From Acidimicrobiia bacterium (lineage in GTDB: Bacteria; Actinomycetota; Acidimicrobiia; Spongiisociales; JAHEDJ01): a DNA stretch of 46,862 bases. Where the stretch lies: positions 1 through 46,862 of the forward strand of contig JARGFH010000005.1 of NCBI GenBank assembly GCA_029210695.1, read 5' to 3'. Under the pieces are notes generated by a model. That model was not told the origin of the DNA. It worked only from the letters and a program-made list of their open reading frames with translations, and did not search any database. Position 1 is the first letter of the stretch. Every line of letters begins with the position of its first letter. Shown here in pieces: positions 43,787 through 46,862 of the stretch. Made by a program: the position numbers and the translations under genes.

Positions 43787-44806
43787 TCAATCGGGGTCTG
43801 CGAAGCCGTAGGGGTTCTGGGATTGCCAGCGCCATACGTCCGCGCACATTTCGTCGACACTGCGGTCGGCGGCCCAGCCCAGAACACGTTTGGCCTTTGA
43901 AACGTCGGCCCACACCTCGGGGGCGTCTCCCGGTCGCCGGTCTACGAGGCGGCGGGCTATGCCGGTTCCCGAAGCCCGCTCGAAGGCTTGCACCATCTCG
44001 AGAACCGATTGACCCCGGCCGGTCCCGAGGTTGATCACGTCGAAACCGGGTTCGCTCTCGAGGTAGTCGAGGGCGGCCACATGGCCGGCGGCCAGGTCGG
44101 TGACGTGCAGGTAGTCGCGAATGGCGGTGCCGTCCGGGGTCGGGTAATCGCTCCCGAAGATCTCCAGTTCGTCGCGTCTGCCAACCGCAACTTGCGCGAT
44201 GAAAGGCACCAGGTTGGCCGGTTTGCCCTGCGGGTCCTCCCCGATCAAGCCAGACACGTGGGCGCCGACCGGGTTGAAGTAACGAAGCGAAACGATGTTC
44301 CAGCGAGTGTCGGACGCCTGTAGATCTTCGAGCAAGTACTCACAGATGAGTTTGGTCCGGCCGTAAGGGTTGAGCGCCGACAGCGGGGACTCCTCGGTCA
44401 CCGGGAGTTGTTCCGGCATGCCGTAAACGGTCGCCGAGGAGCTGTAGACCAAGTTCCGCACGTCATGGCGGTCGAGCACCTCGCAGAGAGTGGCCGTTCC
44501 GCCGACGCTGTTCTGGTAGTAGTGCAGCGGCCGCCTGACCGACTCCTCGACCGCCTTGGGAGCGGCGAAGTGAATGACCGCGTCGAACGAGCGCTGGCCC
44601 ATCAGGTCCTCGAGGGCGGAATCGTCGCGGACGTCGATCTCAAAGAAATCGATGTCTGTCCCGGTGATCTCCCGGAGTCGATCGAGCACGGCCGGCCTGC
44701 TGTTGGAGAAGTTGTCGATCAACGTGACCTGGTGGCCCGCTTCGATCAGTTCGACGGCAGTGTGACTACCGATGTAGCCGGTCCCACCGGTCAGCAGGAT
44801 GTTCAT
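43787..44806 (-). CDS. galE: UDP-glucose 4-epimerase
   Basis: This 339-residue extended SDR epimerase interconverts UDP-glucose and UDP-galactose. It has the NAD motif MNILLTGGTGYIGSHTAVELIE at the N-terminus, a VIHFAAPKAVEESV segment, the catalytic SSSATVYG and Tyr-x3-Lys (YGRTKLICE), RYFNPVGAH, and DGTAIRDYLHVTDLA near residue 235. The ATG at 44806 has GAGGAG 5 nt upstream. The frame runs further upstream into a class B repeat, without family similarity. Confidence 0.96.
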   Translation of the reverse strand: MNILLTGGTGYIGSHTAVELIEAGHQVTLIDNFSNSRPAVLDRLREITGTDIDFFEIDVRDDSALEDLMGQRSFDAVIHFAAPKAVEESVRRPLHYYQNSVGGTATLCEVLDRHDVRNLVYSSSATVYGMPEQLPVTEESPLSALNPYGRTKLICEYLLEDLQASDTRWNIVSLRYFNPVGAHVSGLIGEDPQGKPANLVPFIAQVAVGRRDELEIFGSDYPTPDGTAIRDYLHVTDLAAGHVAALDYLESEPGFDVINLGTGRGQSVLEMVQAFERASGTGIARRLVDRRPGDAPEVWADVSKAKRVLGWAADRSVDEMCADVWRWQSQNPYGFADPD

Positions 44807-44851
44807 GCGTACTCCTCTGGGAATCTCGGGCGAAGGGTACCCGGTGTGGCT

Positions 44852-44955
44852 GCCCCCTCTGCCTCGAAGACTCGGCATCTCCCCCGCGGAGCGGGGGAGA
44901 AACGCGGTGGGTCGAGGGCTCGGTGTCTCCGGCGCGGTCGCGGGGGAGAAAACGC
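44852..44955 (+). repeat. Class B palindromic repeats between galE and glyA
   Basis: GCCCCCTCTGCCTCG...GGCATCTCCCCC-GCGGAGC-GGGGGAGAAACGCGGTG (44852-44909), followed by a second partial copy. It lies between two divergent genes and thus in or near their promoters. Confidence 0.82.
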
Positions 44956-45101
44956 CGGTGAGCGCTTTGGGGTGGCGGCTTCTCGCCTCGGTTGTTGGGA
45001 CGAATGCGGTTCTGCTCGGGGGACTCGCGTTCTTCTCCGCCGAATAAGGTGAGTATTTGCCGGGCGACTACCCTCTGGTCGACCCAATTCTGAAGGAAGC
45101 C

Positions 45102-46376
45102 ATGATCGATTCTCGCAACATCGAACACGTCGACCCGGCCATGGCCGATCTCATCCGGCGGGACCTCGACCGGCAGAACACCAGCATTCATCTGATCGCT
45201 TCTGAGAACTTCGCTTCGACTGCAGTGATGCAGGCGACCGGGTCGGTGTTCACCAACAAGTACGCAGAGGGCTATCCCGGACGGCGGTACTACGAGGGTT
45301 GCCAGATCGTCGACGAGATGGAGCGCCTGGCCCAGACGCGGGTGCTCGAACTGCTCGGCGGTGTGCACGCCAACGTCCAGCCTCATTCGGGTGCGCAGGC
45401 CAACATGGCCGTCTACTTCAGCCTGCTCGACCTCGGCGACACCGTGCTGGGAATGCGCCTCGACCAGGGCGGACACCTCACCCACGGCTCGCCCGTCAAC
45501 TTCTCCGGCCGCTACTACAACTTCGTTGCCTACGGAGTCGACCCCGTCACCGAGCGCATCGACATGGACGAGGTCCGCAAACTCGCCCACGAGCACCGGC
45601 CGAAGATCCTGCTGGCCGGATACTCGGCCTATCCCCGCCACCTCGAGTACGAGCGGTTCCGTGAGATCGCCGACGAAATCGGAGCGGTTTTCATGGTCGA
45701 CGCCGCCCACTACATCGGGTTGGTAGCCGGCAAGGCGTTCCCGAATCCGATCGAGCACGCCGACGTCGTCACCTTCACCACCCACAAGGCACTGCGCGGT
45801 GCTCGCGGTGGAGCAATCATCACCAACAACGAGGAGATGGGCCTGGAGATCCAGAAGGGGCTGTTCCCCAACGCCCAGGGGGGATCGCTGTATAACCAGA
45901 TCGCCGGCAAGGCCGTGTGTTTCCACGAAGCCGCCCAGCCGGCGTTCCAGGAGTATGCCCACCAGGTGATAGCCAACGCGGCGGCCCTGGCGGCCCGGTT
46001 CATGGAGAACGGCCTCCGTCTCGTCTCGGACGGCACCGACAACCACATGATGCTGATCGATCTCCGCTCCGTCGACGAGGAACTGACCGGCAAGGACGCC
46101 GCCAAGATGCTCGACCGCATCGGCCTCACCCTCAACTTCAACACGATTCCCTTCGACCCCCGGCCGCCGTTCCGGGCCTCGGGAGTGCGAATCGGAACAC
46201 CGTCGGTGACCACGCAGGGTATGAAGGAAGTCGAGATGGTCCAGGTGGCCGACCTCATCACCGAAGCCTTGCGCAACCACGGAGAAGAGCGGGTTCTGGC
46301 CGCCACCGAGTCGCAAATCCGCCAGTTGGCGAAGCAGTTCCCTCCGTATCCGGAGGGGTTCGTCGGGCATGTGTGA
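45102..46376 (+). CDS. glyA: Serine hydroxymethyltransferase
   Basis: This 424-residue PLP enzyme converts serine and tetrahydrofolate to glycine and methylene-THF. It has LIASENFAS near residue 31, TNKYAEGYPGRRYYEGC, the Gly-rich HSGAQANMAV, DAAHYIGLVAG, and the PLP Lys229 in VTFTTHKALRGARGG. The C-terminal FRASGVRIGTPSVTTQGM is typical. I choose the ATG at 45102, with GAAGGA 4 nt upstream, because family N-termini begin about 20 residues before DRQ; a TTG at 45057 would add 15 residues. Heptamer and class B repeats follow the stop. Confidence 0.96.
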   Translation: MIDSRNIEHVDPAMADLIRRDLDRQNTSIHLIASENFASTAVMQATGSVFTNKYAEGYPGRRYYEGCQIVDEMERLAQTRVLELLGGVHANVQPHSGAQANMAVYFSLLDLGDTVLGMRLDQGGHLTHGSPVNFSGRYYNFVAYGVDPVTERIDMDEVRKLAHEHRPKILLAGYSAYPRHLEYERFREIADEIGAVFMVDAAHYIGLVAGKAFPNPIEHADVVTFTTHKALRGARGGAIITNNEEMGLEIQKGLFPNAQGGSLYNQIAGKAVCFHEAAQPAFQEYAHQVIANAAALAARFMENGLRLVSDGTDNHMMLIDLRSVDEELTGKDAAKMLDRIGLTLNFNTIPFDPRPPFRASGVRIGTPSVTTQGMKEVEMVQVADLITEALRNHGEERVLAATESQIRQLAKQFPPYPEGFVGHV

Positions 46377-46620
46377 GGCGCGAGTCGCGGGTCGCGGGTC
46401 GCGGGTCGCGGGTCGCCCCCTCTGCCTCGCAGACTCGGCATCTCCCCCACGTGCCGTGGGGGAGAAACGCGGTGGGGTGTGCCGGTGGGGGAGAACCCTG
46501 GGTGCGCGGCGGGGAGGAACGCGGTGGTGGGCCGTGGGGGAGGAAGTGTGCGATGCGCGGCGGGGAGCAAACAGATTGCGTTCTCCCCTCGCCGGAGGTG
46601 GGGGAGGGGGGCTTCTGGAC
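46377..46620 (+). repeat. Heptamer tract, class B and class D repeats after glyA
   Basis: The GCGGGTC heptamer is repeated about five times (46384-46415). It is followed by a class B copy (46415-46477, stem CTCCCCCAC-GTGCC-GTGGGGGAG), partial B copies, and a class D fragment (46580-46620). No gene is seen. Confidence 0.85.
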
Positions 46621-46687
46621 CAGCGACTCGCGACCAGCAACTCGCGACCCTCAAGGAATACCTCGCTCATTGCAGGGGTTGGTTCGA

Positions 46688-46705
46688 TTGTGAAGGGATT
46701 CACAA
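46688..46705 (+). promoter_or_regulatory. Perfect inverted repeat, operator-like
   Basis: TTGTGAA-GGGA-TTCACAA, two perfect 7-nt arms with a 4-nt spacer, lies 20 nt before a possible GTG start at 46725. It looks like a dimeric repressor site for a gene continuing beyond the window. Confidence 0.4.
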
Positions 46706-46724
46706 GTTCGTCAAGGGAACGACT

Positions 46725-46862
46725 GTGATAGAGCAGACCGCGGTTGATGCTTCCCATCGTGCGATGTACGAAGGCGGCCCCCCTACCTCCGCCTTTGCTT
46801 TGCTTCGGCGCAGGGACCTTCCCCCCTGCGGGGGGACCGAGGTCCGGGTGGCTCTCTCTCGG
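46725..46862 (+). other. Possible start of a truncated gene entering a class A repeat
   Basis: A frame opens at GTG 46725 (MIEQTAVDASHRAMYEGG) and stays open to the window end. From about 46777 it runs through a class A repeat (GCCCCCCTACC...GGGGGGACCGAG). Only the first 18 residues could be original. There is no recognisable family. Confidence 0.2.

Noticed and set aside
37404-46620. CRISPR array
   Set aside because: The repeats are irregularly spaced, diverged and palindromic without unique spacers of fixed length, and no cas gene is present.
44766-46757. 663-codon open frame antisense to glyA
   Set aside because: It is a shadow of the GC-rich glyA gene and its flanking repeats; no family similarity and repeat-derived ends.

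Overview
This window is a roughly 46.9 kb, GC-rich chromosomal segment, most likely from an actinobacterium of the Acidimicrobiia type. That placement is an inference from these signs: a DUF222/13E12 HNH nuclease, a SUF cluster with a Rieske ferredoxin between sufD and sufC, Thr-rich linkers on exported proteins, GTG starts, and many genes whose start codon sits 6-8 nt after a TAnnnT hexamer with no Shine-Dalgarno (leaderless style). Most of the content is housekeeping and central metabolism. There is no phage, IS transposase, CRISPR array, tRNA or rRNA.

Layout. 0.1-1.8 kb: a three-gene operon (DUF6941-like, LON substrate-binding domain, HAD hydrolase). 1.9-6.4 kb: a secreted PQQ-type beta-propeller divergent from a BrkB/YihY membrane protein, an unrecognised acidic secreted protein, an M23 peptidase, and an NmrA-like protein. 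6.5-16.3 kb: a split SUF iron-sulfur assembly locus, with sufB alone and sufD-Rieske-sufC about 6 kb downstream. Between the halves lie AMP nucleosidase, two small GlsB-type membrane proteins, a sigma-70 factor, a glycoside-hydrolase-like lipoprotein, a DUF6159-type membrane protein and a family 5 uracil-DNA glycosylase. Both SUF halves carry the same operator-like motif. 16.4-22.2 kb: an alpha/beta hydrolase, an M42 peptidase, an orphan sugar-type ABC ATPase bracketed by paired hairpin repeats, fumC, and an SMP-30-like protein. 22.4-28.4 kb: gltBD glutamate synthase. 28.5-46.4 kb: an accessory-rich part with two secreted VWA proteins sharing a C-terminal domain, SRPBCC, prmC, a truncated DUF11 adhesin-like pseudogene, DUF222-HNH, a tandem-DsbA lipoprotein, an S9 peptidase, a frameshifted DUF559 endonuclease, a possible structured RNA, tsaC, galE and glyA.

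The unusual content lies between the genes. Several families of GC-rich palindromic repeats, called classes A-D here, fill most gaps after 30 kb. Their stems differ between copies in a compensatory way, which argues that the hairpin itself is conserved. Heptanucleotide tandem repeats follow several stop codons. The repeats appear to have broken or extended neighbouring genes: the DUF11 pseudogene starts inside a repeat, and the DUF559 frame runs through repeats. The most novel-looking items are the shared C-terminal CLVPPxPK domain of the VWA proteins, the DUF559-plus-repeat association, the hairpin-paired ABC ATPase cassette, and the four-hairpin candidate RNA upstream of tsaC.
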